A stretch of DNA of 64,000 nt from Rickettsiales bacterium UBA4311 (GTDB taxonomy: Bacteria > Pseudomonadota > Alphaproteobacteria > Rickettsiales > Deianiraeaceae), in the NCBI GenBank assembly GCA_002394665.1, contig DGUL01000006.1:1-64000 (forward strand). The letters are read 5' to 3'. The notes below the pieces were generated by a model. The model was not told the DNA's origin. It ran no database searches and was given only the letters and a program-made list of their open reading frames with translations. This document shows positions 53,020 through 62,078 of the stretch, piece by piece (the stretch's first letter is position 1; each line of letters opens with the position of its first letter). The position numbers and the translations under genes were made by a program.

Positions 53020-53351
53020 TGGGTATGTCATATAATAGAGACAATGTTTTTGCGAAAATTTTAAGAGGTGATTTGCCGACAAAGAAAGTTTTTGAAGACG
53101 ATGATTTGCTCTGTTTTTATGATCAAAATCCTGTTTCGAGAATTCACGTTTTAATCATTCCAAAAGGTGAATTTGTTGACTATACTGATTTTGTGAAGAA
53201 TGCTTCGTCTGACTTTGTTGCTCGTTTTTTTAAAAAAATACCAGAAATTGCAGAAATGCTCGGTGTAAAAGAATACAGGCTTGTTTCAAACTGCGGAGAG
53301 AGTGCAGGTCAGATAATTTTTCATTTCCACATTCATTTAATAGCCAAATAA
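53019..53351 (+). CDS. HIT family protein (HinT-like)
   Basis: A nucleotide-binding hydrolase of the histidine triad group. The 110-residue protein starts NVFAKILRGDLPTKKVFEDD, as in HinT, and ends with SAGQIIFHFHIHLIAK, holding the H-x-H-x-H triad. Both features agree with adenosine phosphoramidase activity. ATG 53019 overlaps the upstream stop; ATG 53025 is an alternative. Confidence 0.92.
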   Translation: MGMSYNRDNVFAKILRGDLPTKKVFEDDDLLCFYDQNPVSRIHVLIIPKGEFVDYTDFVKNASSDFVARFFKKIPEIAEMLGVKEYRLVSNCGESAGQIIFHFHIHLIAK

Positions 53352-53408
53352 CAACCTTTTCGTAATACTTTTATTTGCTTTTAATTTTGATATTTTTCAT
53401 ATTAAGGT

Positions 53409-54203
53409 GTGAAACAATATTTGGATTTAATGCGTTATGTCTTGGCAAACGGGCACGATAAAGACGACAGGACTGGCACAGGAACTCGTTCAGTTTTTGG
53501 TTATCAAGCGAGGTATAATTTGAATGACGGGTTTCCACTTGTCACAACGAAAAAATGCCATCTCCGTTCAATAATTCACGAGCTTTTATGGTTTTTAAAG
53601 GGTGATACAAATATAAAGTACTTAAAAGACAACAATGTCACCATTTGGGACGAATGGGCTGACGAAAACGGCAATCTTGGCCCCGTCTACGGCAAACAAT
53701 GGCGTCATTGGGAATGTCCTGACGGCAGAGTTGTAGACCAAATTTCCAACTTGATAGAGCAGATTAAGAAAAACCCAAATTCACGGCGTTTGATTGTTTG
53801 TGCTTGGAACCCCGCTGACGTTGATAAAATGGCACTTCCTCCTTGCCATTCATTTTTTCAATTTTACGTCATTGACAACAAATTGAGTTGCCAACTTTAT
53901 CAACGCTCGGCAGACATTTTCTTGGGTGTGCCGTTCAACATCGCATCATATTCACTACTAACAATGATGATAGCACAAGTTTGCGGTCTTGAACTTGGAG
54001 ACTTCGTCCACACAATGGGAGACGCACATATTTACAAAAATCATTTTGAACAATGTGAATTGCAACTTTCCCGCGAGCCTTTCCCATTGCCAACGATGAA
54101 AATAAATCCAGATGTTAAAAACATTTTTGATTTCAAATTTGAAGATTTTGAATTGCAAAACTATCAATGTCATCCAGCAATAAAAGCACCAGTGGCGGTA
54201 TAA
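53409..54203 (+). CDS. thyA: Thymidylate synthase
   Basis: Methylates dUMP with methylenetetrahydrofolate. The 264 residues match E. coli ThyA in length, with DRTGTGTRSVFG, the catalytic Cys in ALPPCHSFFQFYV, and QRSADIFLGVPFNIASY. GTG 53409 is the start (MKQYLDLMRYVL). Use of the classical ThyA rather than ThyX implies a dihydrofolate reductase elsewhere. No neighbour in the same operon is obvious. Confidence 0.97.
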   Translation: MKQYLDLMRYVLANGHDKDDRTGTGTRSVFGYQARYNLNDGFPLVTTKKCHLRSIIHELLWFLKGDTNIKYLKDNNVTIWDEWADENGNLGPVYGKQWRHWECPDGRVVDQISNLIEQIKKNPNSRRLIVCAWNPADVDKMALPPCHSFFQFYVIDNKLSCQLYQRSADIFLGVPFNIASYSLLTMMIAQVCGLELGDFVHTMGDAHIYKNHFEQCELQLSREPFPLPTMKINPDVKNIFDFKFEDFELQNYQCHPAIKAPVAV

Positions 54204-54309
54204 AAAACAGATAAAACAAAACAAAATAAGGTTTAAATAAAAGCAAGAAGCCGTCTAAAATGCCCAAGAAATTATTCAAACCCAACCAACTGAAATCTTA
54301 CGCACCAGA

Positions 54310-55608
54310 CTAGTTCGCAACGACTTCATTGTTATAATAATCAATACTTGATTTTAAAACACCAATTGCCTTCGTGCCCTTGTCTCCTTTTGCGGTTTCA
54401 TTTGAAAGCATAATTGAAGAAACGTTTAATTGCAAAGCCGTGGCTATAACATCTAAATCATTTCGCGAAGGAATATCTTGCTTTGTCAAACTTTCAAGAA
54501 CATCGGTCGCCAAAATTGAGAACTTTTTATATTTATTGCAAGTATCTATAATCTTCTTTTTTGCATAAGGAACAGCATTTACTGGAATTTCGCTTGCCAA
54601 ATCGCCACGTGCAACCATTGCCCCTTTGGCACATTGCATAATATCATCCAAATTGTCTAAACCTTGCTTTGTTTCTATTTTTGCAATAACCCTAATATCT
54701 TTCATAATTTGCGAAATTTCTTCCTCACTTTTTCCGTTTTCTTGCAGTGCACCTTTGATAATATTTTTAACCTCGTCAATATCATTCTCATCACGAACAA
54801 AAGAAATTGCATAATCTTTTACACCTTCAACTACCGACATAGCAATATACTTCTTATCATTTTCAGTCAATGTTGGCAAACTCACGGGCTCGCCAATTAA
54901 ATTTATATGCATTCTGTCGCCGATCGCAAAAGTTCCATCTTTCGTATTTATTTCAGTAATCACAAGTTCAATCTCCTTTTTTTCTTGATTTATCTCCTGA
55001 ACTTTTGCATAAACAACTCTATTTTCAATAGTCAAAATCATATCCTGTTTAACATCATTGATAAATCCTTCATAATTAACACCAATCCTATTGACATCCT
55101 TTTTTGTATCTTTTCTTGCACCCTTTTTACTACCTTTTAATTCATTCTTTTCTGCACTTTGCGAATTTAAATCAACAACTAACTTATCGCCAACTTGTAT
55201 TTTTATTTCCTCTCCGTCAACTCTTGTCCTAATTTCTGGCCCTTGTGTATCATACATTACTCTCACATTTTGGCATTTCTCGTTCAAAATTTTTTCATTA
55301 ACATTAACAATCATATTTTTCAGTTGTTCCTCGCTTTTGATATGTGAACCATTGATGCGGAAAATTGTCGCCCCACTCTCACAGAAAGAAGGAATTTTAT
55401 CCCATCCATCTTTGCCTAATGTTGCAATTATATCAACATTTCTTGCGATTTTCCCATTGACTGGCTCATTTTTTTCCTGTTTTACAACCTCTTTATTGTT
55501 ATTGACATTCAAATATTTTGCTCTTATGCAATCTCTAAACATATAAAGAACCAGTGCCGTCGGCATTAACATTATAATTATAGCAAAAAATCTAAAAATT
55601 GTCTTCAT
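54310..55608 (-). CDS. Membrane-anchored pyruvate kinase-like protein lacking the C-terminal domain
   Basis: The protein has an N-terminal hydrophobic segment (FFAIIIMLMPTALVLYMF) and then the pyruvate kinase barrel: TIFRINGSH (usual FRLNFSHG), DTQGPEIRT (usual DTKGPEIRT, so the Lys is Gln), a beta-domain insert, VIAKIETKQGLDN with the catalytic Lys, MVARGDLASEIP, and ATDVLESLTKQDIPSRND. It ends about 40 residues later and lacks the C-terminal allosteric domain. From ATG 55608 it has 432 residues. Loss of the DTKGPE Lys, the anchor and the missing domain point to altered or lost enzymatic function. Orientation of the catalytic part (periplasm or cytoplasm) is not settled by flanking charges. 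TTG 55647 is an alternative start. Confidence 0.75.
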   Translation of the reverse strand: MKTIFRFFAIIIMLMPTALVLYMFRDCIRAKYLNVNNNKEVVKQEKNEPVNGKIARNVDIIATLGKDGWDKIPSFCESGATIFRINGSHIKSEEQLKNMIVNVNEKILNEKCQNVRVMYDTQGPEIRTRVDGEEIKIQVGDKLVVDLNSQSAEKNELKGSKKGARKDTKKDVNRIGVNYEGFINDVKQDMILTIENRVVYAKVQEINQEKKEIELVITEINTKDGTFAIGDRMHINLIGEPVSLPTLTENDKKYIAMSVVEGVKDYAISFVRDENDIDEVKNIIKGALQENGKSEEEISQIMKDIRVIAKIETKQGLDNLDDIMQCAKGAMVARGDLASEIPVNAVPYAKKKIIDTCNKYKKFSILATDVLESLTKQDIPSRNDLDVIATALQLNVSSIMLSNETAKGDKGTKAIGVLKSSIDYYNNEVVAN

Positions 55609-55695
55609 ACCGAGAAAAAACCTAAAAATTGATCCTATAAAAGTCAAATATTGATTTTTATTAAATTCAAATTCTTTGCTTTTTTGGAAGGAAAT

Positions 55696-58068
55696 ATGCT
55701 TTTCAATCTTGAATGGTTAAAAGAACATTTGGAAACAACAAAAAGCGGAGAGGAAATTTGTAAAAAACTCAATGAAATTGGGCTTGAAGTAGAAAATGAT
55801 TTGCCGAATGAAAGCATTTTTGAAAAAATTGTTGTAGCGGAAATCCAAGAATGCGAAGACCACCCGGACAGCGACCATTTGCACGTATGCAAGGTTTTTG
55901 ATGGAAAAGAAACATACCAAATTGTCTGCGGAGCCCCAAATGCAAGGAAAGGTATAAAAGTGGCTCTTGCACTTGTTGGTGCTTATATTCCAAACGGAGA
56001 TTTTAAGATTAAAAAATCAAAAATTCGTGGAGTAGATAGTTGCGGGATGATGTGTAGCGAGCGAGAAATGGGAATTAGCAACGAACACGAAGGAATTATG
56101 GAATTGCCAGCAGAGTGCAAAATTGGAGAACTTTGGGTAAAAGAATACAAAGCACTTGAAAAAATGCCGATAGAAATATCAATCACGCCAAACAGGGGCG
56201 ATGCTACAAGTGTCTACGGAATTGCTCGAGATTTGAGTGCTGGCGGTTTTGGAGCATTAAAGAAAATTGAAAAAGCAGAAGTAAAAGAAACATTGAAAAA
56301 TAGCCATTCGGTTGAGGTAAAAATTGATAATTGCCGATATTTTTGCCGTGAAATTCAAGGCGTGAATGCCAGTGCGGAGACACCAAAATACATCTTAAAA
56401 AGAAATGCGATGAATGGATGCGGAGACAATGGCGTTATTGTAAATATTTTGAATTACATAATGTTTGAGTACGGGCAACCAATGCATACTTATGATGCAG
56501 ATAAAATTGGCAAAAAAATCATAGTTGATTACGCAAAACACGATACATTTAAGACCCTGAAAGGCGAAGAAATCAGGTTTGATAAAAGTAAAATTTTGAT
56601 GGTTAGCGATGAAAATAACGACCTCTGCGTAGCCGGAATAATGGGCGGAGATGATTGCAAAACCACGGTGGAAACTAAAAACATCTTGCTTGAATGTGCT
56701 TATTTTCCAACAACACCAATTACGATTGGAGGGCAAGAACTCAAAATTGTAAGTGATGCAAGATTTAGGTATGAACGTGGGATAAACCCAGATTTGACAG
56801 AGGAAATGCTAAACTTGGCAACAAAGATGATAATGGAAGTTTGTGGCGGACAAGCAAGCAATATCGCTGTTGATGGCAAACTTGCGGACAATAAAATTAT
56901 AAATTATCCTCTTGCATTGACGAAAAAACTCACCGGAATTGAAATTTCAACGGAAAGAACCATTGAGATTTTACAGGCATTGCAGTTTGAAATTTTGGAA
57001 AAAAACAATGATTTATTAAAAATAAAAGTCCCTCGTTTTAGACACGATGTTGAAATAAAAGAAGACATTGCCGAAGAGTTAGCAAGAATTGAAGGATATG
57101 ATAAAATACCAGAACAACCATATTCACTTGCGAAATTTGCAAAAAATGCTTTTGAAAATGGACTAAAAGCAAAAAAGTATCTCGCATCAGCAGGCTTGCA
57201 AGAGAGCATTTCTTTGGCATTTTGCGATGAAAAAAAGGCAGAATTATTTGCAGAAATAAACGGAGATTTAAAACTTGCAAATCCAATTTCAAGTGATTTG
57301 AACTATATGCGTCCAAGTTTGCTGGTTTCTTTGTTGCAAGCAGTGAAAAATAATGAAAGTAATATACTCGAAAATCAACTTGCTTTGTTTGAGGAGGGTG
57401 CGATTTTCAAAGGCACGAGCAAAGAGGAGCAAATAAAATCAATCGCGGGCGTATATTGCGGAAAAGCAAACAAAACAGACCATTTCAAAGAAAGCAGAGA
57501 TTTTGACATTTTTGATGCAAAAAAAGATTTATACGGCTTGCTGGAAAACGTGTATGGCGTCAATGTTAAAAGCCTAAAACTTGAAAAAAGCAGTAAAAAA
57601 TACGTGCATCCAACGAGGAGTTTTGATGTTAAAATTAGAAACAAAGATGGCGAACAAACCATTGCGGTATTCGGCGAAATCAGCCCAGTTGTATTGAAAG
57701 ATTTTGAAATTAAAAATCCAGTTTGCTTTTTTGAATTATTTGCAAATGGTCTTTCAATCGCAAAACCAAAAAGCCAAAGATATAAAGAAAGCACAATTCA
57801 ACCGATAGTTCGCGACATTGCTTTTGTAGTTGATGCCAAGACAAACGCGAGCGAATTGCTGTCCGCATACAAAGACGATATAATAAAAGATATAATTGTA
57901 GTTGATGTCTACCAAATGCCGATTGTTGATAACAAATCTATCGCTTTACGCTATATTTTTGAGCCAAAAGATGAGGCAATTACAACGGAGCAAATCAACG
58001 AATTGATGAATAAAATCATACAAGCAGTTGAGGCAAAAACAGGAGGAAAAGTAAGAGATGGAAAATAA
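55696..58068 (+). CDS. pheT: Phenylalanyl-tRNA synthetase beta subunit
   Basis: Forms the alpha2-beta2 enzyme with PheS. About 790 residues: MLFNLEWLKEHLET start, the EMAP/OB domain with VCKVFDGKETYQIVCGAPNAR, the B3/B4 editing domain with QPMHTYDADKI, the B5 domain, the catalytic-like RMRPSLL-type NYMRPSLL segment, and the C-terminal anticodon-binding domain ending in VDVYQMPIVDNKSIALRYIFEPKD. A rare clear Shine-Dalgarno (GGAAGG, 55686-55691) fixes ATG 55696; the frame continues 15 codons upstream as a Phe-rich stretch that is not needed. It is separated from pheS, which is on the other strand. Confidence 0.97.
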   Translation: MLFNLEWLKEHLETTKSGEEICKKLNEIGLEVENDLPNESIFEKIVVAEIQECEDHPDSDHLHVCKVFDGKETYQIVCGAPNARKGIKVALALVGAYIPNGDFKIKKSKIRGVDSCGMMCSEREMGISNEHEGIMELPAECKIGELWVKEYKALEKMPIEISITPNRGDATSVYGIARDLSAGGFGALKKIEKAEVKETLKNSHSVEVKIDNCRYFCREIQGVNASAETPKYILKRNAMNGCGDNGVIVNILNYIMFEYGQPMHTYDADKIGKKIIVDYAKHDTFKTLKGEEIRFDKSKILMVSDENNDLCVAGIMGGDDCKTTVETKNILLECAYFPTTPITIGGQELKIVSDARFRYERGINPDLTEEMLNLATKMIMEVCGGQASNIAVDGKLADNKIINYPLALTKKLTGIEISTERTIEILQALQFEILEKNNDLLKIKVPRFRHDVEIKEDIAEELARIEGYDKIPEQPYSLAKFAKNAFENGLKAKKYLASAGLQESISLAFCDEKKAELFAEINGDLKLANPISSDLNYMRPSLLVSLLQAVKNNESNILENQLALFEEGAIFKGTSKEEQIKSIAGVYCGKANKTDHFKESRDFDIFDAKKDLYGLLENVYGVNVKSLKLEKSSKKYVHPTRSFDVKIRNKDGEQTIAVFGEISPVVLKDFEIKNPVCFFELFANGLSIAKPKSQRYKESTIQPIVRDIAFVVDAKTNASELLSAYKDDIIKDIIVVDVYQMPIVDNKSIALRYIFEPKDEAITTEQINELMNKIIQAVEAKTGGKVRDGK

Positions 58069-58170
58069 AAATTCTTACACTTTATAAAGTCACCAAAATA
58101 TTGAAACAATTGCCGTATTATTTTAGTAGCTAAGTTTTAATAACGATTTTAAAAGTTGCAGAGCATTACT

Positions 58171-59340
58171 TTAATATGCGTCATAATACCTGTTTATATT
58201 AGTAATAACTTTTGGATATCCACCATTTAAATAACCCGGAACTTTTACTTCATCTACAAAAGACATATCTTTTTTTACCCATTTAATCGCACCATTGCCA
58301 ATGAAAAAACAAACTTTCTCATTATTTGAATTCACGAAAAAGCCAAATCCTTGATTATTGTGAAAAATATAGCTATTCAAACCGGTTTGAATTTGCCACA
58401 AAGGCTGACCACTTTTGAAATCAAATCCCATTACACTTGACTTGATTCCTCCGGCAACAAGAACATCTTTAAACAAAATTGGCGGAAAATCTATATCATT
58501 TATATCAATAATATTCGTGCTGTCTTTTGAATTTACAATCTTGTTTTGCCAGATAAGTCCACCATTTTTATCAAAAACTGCAACATATCCATTGGCAAAA
58601 CCCGCAACAATTTTGCCTTGATAGATTGAAACCGGCGGAATTTGTGCGGAAATCACGGAAGTCCTATTCTCACTTTCATACTTCCAAGACAACTCGCCAT
58701 TTTGTTTATTGATTGCGAATAGTTCGTCGCTTGCAGAAATCAAAAACAAATTTTCATCGTTCAACGAAGGAGAAGCTCCAAACACGGCATCAAATCGCTT
58801 TTTCCAAACTATTTTTTTGCTTTTTACATCAAAAGCTAAAACAAAACCATTATTTGCAACGATGTATAAAATCTCGCCCTCTAATCTTGCTTGTAAAAAA
58901 TCCAAATTCTTCCTTTCTCCAAAATCCAAAAGTTTCTCGCTCCAAAGTTCTTTTACAGCACCATTGTCCAAAAGCTTAAAAGCTACAAGCTTGCTGTTAT
59001 TTTTTATATCATAAACTACACCATCGCAAATTATTGGATGTAAGTAAAAATCATATTTCCCGCTACGAGAAAAATGTTTTTTATAATCACTGGCTTTAAT
59101 CTGCGGATAACTTTCCATTGACAAGCCCGCATTTTGATAATCAAAATCGGTCGTCAACATACAAGTGCCCTCAATGGTAGATGGACTTTCAACATTATAC
59201 CCAACCAATGCCGGCTCAACTTGTAAATCATTTGAATTTCCAAAAATAACCTCCCCATCGTTTTTTGTGTATTTCTTGCCAGAACAAGATGCTATAACAA
59301 AAAATAACAATAATATTAAAAGATTATACAAAACTTTCAT
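58171..59340 (-). CDS. bamB: PQQ-like beta-propeller lipoprotein (BamB-like)
   Basis: An envelope lipoprotein of about 389 residues with lipobox IASC at about residue 19 (MKVLYNLLILLLFFVIASC). Propeller repeats are visible as LVAFKLLDNGAVKELWSEK, VLAFDVKSKKIVWKKRF, LFAINKQNGELSWKYE, VAVFDKNGGLIWQ and VMGFDFKSGQPLWQ, each with an A/G-x-D-...-W pattern. Like BamB it may act in outer-membrane protein assembly. It lies directly downstream of pheS (gap of 1 base), in the same direction. The specific BamB call relies on repeat type and lipidation. Confidence 0.75.
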   Translation of the reverse strand: MKVLYNLLILLLFFVIASCSGKKYTKNDGEVIFGNSNDLQVEPALVGYNVESPSTIEGTCMLTTDFDYQNAGLSMESYPQIKASDYKKHFSRSGKYDFYLHPIICDGVVYDIKNNSKLVAFKLLDNGAVKELWSEKLLDFGERKNLDFLQARLEGEILYIVANNGFVLAFDVKSKKIVWKKRFDAVFGASPSLNDENLFLISASDELFAINKQNGELSWKYESENRTSVISAQIPPVSIYQGKIVAGFANGYVAVFDKNGGLIWQNKIVNSKDSTNIIDINDIDFPPILFKDVLVAGGIKSSVMGFDFKSGQPLWQIQTGLNSYIFHNNQGFGFFVNSNNEKVCFFIGNGAIKWVKKDMSFVDEVKVPGYLNGGYPKVITNINRYYDAY

Positions 59341-59341
59341 A

Positions 59342-60409
59342 CTACATCTCAAAACTTTTGAAAGAATAATGATTTAACCAACCGAGTTTGTTTGCTGTAA
59401 AATCTCTTATATCATTTGCTCCGTATTTCAGCATCGCAAACCGCTCAACACCGCAACCAAAAGCAATAGCGCTATACTTTTCGCTGTCAATATTCATCTC
59501 TTTTAAAACATTAGGATGCAACATTCCGGCACCTAAAACTTCAAGCCATTTATCGCTTCCTCCGATTTTCAATTGTCCATCACTTGCCACAGAAAAACCA
59601 ACATCAATTTCCACACTTGGCTCGGTAAAAGGAAAATAACTTGGTCTCATTCGCAAACAAACATCGTCTGTCTCAAAAAATTCGCCCAACATCGTCTTCA
59701 AAAAGAATTTCAAATGCCTCAAACTCAAACCCTTATCAATCATTAAACCTTCAAACTGATTGAACATAGGGCTATGCGTCCTGTCGCTATCGCAACGGAA
59801 AGTTTTTCCGCAAGAAATCAAAGCAATCGGTGGTTGTAAATTATTTTCAATTACCGCCCTAACATCAACACAAGTCGTGTGCGTTCTCAATAAATAATTG
59901 TCGCCATCGTTGTTTTTACTCTGTAAATAAAAAGTATCTTGCATCTGCCTCGCTGGGTGATTTTTCTTGAAATTCAAAGCGATAAAATTATAAAAATCCT
60001 CTTCAATTTCAAAGCCTTCTGCGAAAGAGAACCCGTATTTTGTGAATATTCTGCAAAGTTCTTGCTCTGTTTTTGTGATCAAATGCAAACTCCCTTCGCG
60101 TTCATTTCTACAAGGCAAAGTTCCGTCAAGTGCATCCGCTTGCAGTTTCAACTCCAACATTTTGTTTTCTAATTCTTCCCGTTTTTGTTTGAATGCATTT
60201 TCAAGTTTCTCTTTTGCCTCGTTTATTTCCGCTCCTAATTGCTTTTTTGCCTCTTGCGATAAATCTTTCATCTTGCCAAAAATTTTCGTCAATTCACTAT
60301 TTTTTCCAAGAACTGATGATTTTACATCGTGGAGCAGTGCATTTAAATCTCCGCATTCGCCAATTTTTGCCTTTGCATCAGCCAAAATTTTTTCCAAATC
60401 GTCAAACAT
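59342..60409 (-). CDS. pheS: Phenylalanyl-tRNA synthetase alpha subunit
   Basis: Catalytic subunit partner of PheT. The 355 residues show an N-terminal coiled-coil helix pair (AKQKLGAEINEAKEKLENAF-type), then the class II core with HPARQMQDTFYL, RTHTTCVDVRAV, FRCDSDRTHSPMFNQFEG, and WLEVLGAGMLHPNVL and AFGCGVERFAMLKYG (motif 3). ATG 60409 (MFDDLEKIL) is preferred to the in-frame codon at 60418. pheT is at 55.7-58.1 kb on the opposite strand, so the pheST operon has been broken and reordered here. Confidence 0.97.
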   Translation of the reverse strand: MFDDLEKILADAKAKIGECGDLNALLHDVKSSVLGKNSELTKIFGKMKDLSQEAKKQLGAEINEAKEKLENAFKQKREELENKMLELKLQADALDGTLPCRNEREGSLHLITKTEQELCRIFTKYGFSFAEGFEIEEDFYNFIALNFKKNHPARQMQDTFYLQSKNNDGDNYLLRTHTTCVDVRAVIENNLQPPIALISCGKTFRCDSDRTHSPMFNQFEGLMIDKGLSLRHLKFFLKTMLGEFFETDDVCLRMRPSYFPFTEPSVEIDVGFSVASDGQLKIGGSDKWLEVLGAGMLHPNVLKEMNIDSEKYSAIAFGCGVERFAMLKYGANDIRDFTANKLGWLNHYSFKSFEM

Positions 60410-60510
60410 AACAACCAAACAATTATATTGTTATTTTTATAATCAATTTATAAAAATATTTAAAAATTTGAAATTTTGATTTTTTTTAATAGAACTCAAC
60501 TATCAATTAT

Positions 60511-61281
60511 ATGAATAACAAAAAAACGACATTGAGTTTTGCGGAAACAAATCAACTTTGGATGGAAGGAGTAAATAGGGTAAAAGCCCAAAATTATAAA
60601 CCAATATCGTACGGTTATCGCGATGTAGATGCATATATAATTGGTAATATTCAAGGCTACGAAGTCATGACAGATGCTTTACCAAAACTGAAGCTTGATG
60701 TTCAGGCGGAAATATATAGGAGAGCTGGTGAATTAAATGAAATAAAAGATAGACAACTCCTTAAAAAGGAAAATAATCCAATTGCAGACTACGGAAAACA
60801 TGTTTTCGATCAATATATTGAACTTAACGAAAGTAAAACTTGCTATCAACAAAAATCAAATGCCAACAATCTGAGGTTCGAAGTAAAAATAGGTATAGCC
60901 GAAAGAATTGACAATCTAAATCAATTTAAAATAAACAACGACGATCTGCTTAAAATCATTCAAGATGATAAAGACGAACAAAAGAAACATAAAAAAAATA
61001 AAAAAAATAAAAAAAAGAAAAAAAAACAAAACAAAACGAAACAACAACTAGACCAAAGCGTAAAAGAACCAATAGAACAAATAAAAACAGAAAATAGCAC
61101 AAAAGAACTAACAGATCAAGATATAGAAAATTTTAAAAAAGAGATAATACCTCATCAACAAGAAATATATGATAAATACGGATACGGATTTGGATACGCA
61201 AAAATTAAACCGGTTATATCTGAAGAATTCATAAAATCGCTTAAAGAAAAAGGCGATGGAAAAAGCAAGCTCGCTAAGTAA
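60511..61281 (+). CDS. Hypothetical Lys-rich protein
   Basis: A 256-residue protein with no signal or membrane segment. The first half looks folded (SFAETNQLWMEGVNRVKAQNY, DAYIIGNIQGYEVM, LKLDVQAEIYRRAGEL). A poly-Lys/Asn block occupies about residues 150-175 (KKNKKNKKKKKKQNKTKQQ), and the C-terminus (YDKYGYGFGYAKIKPVISEEF) is Tyr/Gly rich. The family is not recognised. It diverges from pheS and is followed by a group of tRNA genes. Confidence 0.55.
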   Translation: MNNKKTTLSFAETNQLWMEGVNRVKAQNYKPISYGYRDVDAYIIGNIQGYEVMTDALPKLKLDVQAEIYRRAGELNEIKDRQLLKKENNPIADYGKHVFDQYIELNESKTCYQQKSNANNLRFEVKIGIAERIDNLNQFKINNDDLLKIIQDDKDEQKKHKKNKKNKKKKKKQNKTKQQLDQSVKEPIEQIKTENSTKELTDQDIENFKKEIIPHQQEIYDKYGYGFGYAKIKPVISEEFIKSLKEKGDGKSKLAK

Positions 61282-61400
61282 AAAGAATACCAGGAAGCTT
61301 GACAAACAGTTTTCCTACTAGTTTATACACACTAACTCTGCTAAAAAAACAAAATTTTAGGAACTTTCCACAAAAGAGCACTCTTAAATTCCAAGCACTC

Positions 61401-61476
61401 TGGTGGAGTCAATGGGACTTGAACCCACAACCCCCTGCATGCGATACAGGTGCTCTACCAATTGAGCTATAACCCC
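61401..61476 (-). tRNA. tRNA-Ala (CGC)
   Basis: Reverse-strand cloverleaf with acceptor GGGGTTA/TGACTCC (G:U pairs), D-arm AGCTCAATTGGTAGAGC, anticodon CGC in an ATCGCAT loop, T-loop TTCAAGT and encoded CCA. The T:G pair closing the anticodon loop is unusual. Confidence 0.85.
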
Positions 61477-61478
61477 TA

Positions 61479-61553
61479 TGGTAGTCCGTAGGGGAATCGA
61501 ACCCCTATTGTCAGAATGAGAATCTGATGTCCTAACCGTTAGACGAACGGACC
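61479..61553 (-). tRNA. tRNA-Glu (CTC)
   Basis: Reverse-strand cloverleaf with acceptor GGTCCGT/ACGGACT, D-arm GTCTAACGGTTAGGAC, anticodon CTC in a TTCTCAT loop, T-loop TTCGATT and encoded CCA. It ends 2 bases before tRNA-Ala, so the two are cotranscribed. Confidence 0.88.
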
Positions 61554-61664
61554 AACTTTATGGACAAAGTTCTTTTTTATTTTTTTAAATTCAAGCTTTT
61601 TACTTCAAAAAGTAAATTATGATTTTAATTGACAATAAAATTGTTATTTTTCTCCTTTAACATC

Positions 61665-61751
61665 GCCCTTGTGGTGGAATTGGCAGACACGGCAGACTCA
61701 AAATCTGCTATTCGCGAGGATGTGTGGGTTCAAGTCCCACCGAGGGCACCA
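61665..61751 (+). tRNA. tRNA-Leu (CAA)
   Basis: Class II cloverleaf with acceptor GCCCTTG/CGAGGGC, anticodon CAA in a CTCAAAA loop, a long variable arm, T-loop TTCAAGT and encoded CCA. Confidence 0.93.
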
Positions 61752-62078
61752 TAGAAATAATAGATAGAAGACCACCTATAAACAACAAAAAAAAAATGAA
61801 AACAAAACAGGAAAGACAAAAGCAATAAAAACAGCGAAAACAAAAAACAAATTAAAGCAGTTCTAAACACTTACAAAAAGAACATTTTAAAACAATGCAG
61901 ACTGCGAATGATGGACACCTAATAAAAAAAAAAGATAAAGAAAACCCAAAAATGCAAATCTTGCAAACAGACGCGAAAGCCAAGCTTTCGTGCTTTCAAA
62001 ACAATCTACAAACGCTTCCACTAAAAACGATAGCCGAAAGCGAACAAGAAAAAAAGAAAACCAATAAAACCACTTCTT
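61752..62078. other. A-rich intergenic stretch with no recognised feature
   Basis: 327 bases between tRNA-Leu and the convergent pepA stop. It is A-rich on the forward strand (AAGACCACC, then long A runs). The only open frame (61895-62116) overlaps the pepA end and its protein is low complexity. I see no RNA gene, promoter or terminator. Confidence 0.5.

Noticed and set aside
55651..55695. Phe-rich 15-codon extension in front of pheT, resembling a pheM-type leader
   Set aside because: It is in frame with pheT and has no stop, and a good Shine-Dalgarno (55686-55691) lies inside it for ATG 55696. T-rich DNA gives Phe codons by chance.
61300..61400. 4.5S (SRP) RNA suggested by CCAGGAAGCTTGAC at 61290-61305
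   Set aside because: The GGAAGCA-type tetraloop context and the flanking long stem are missing.
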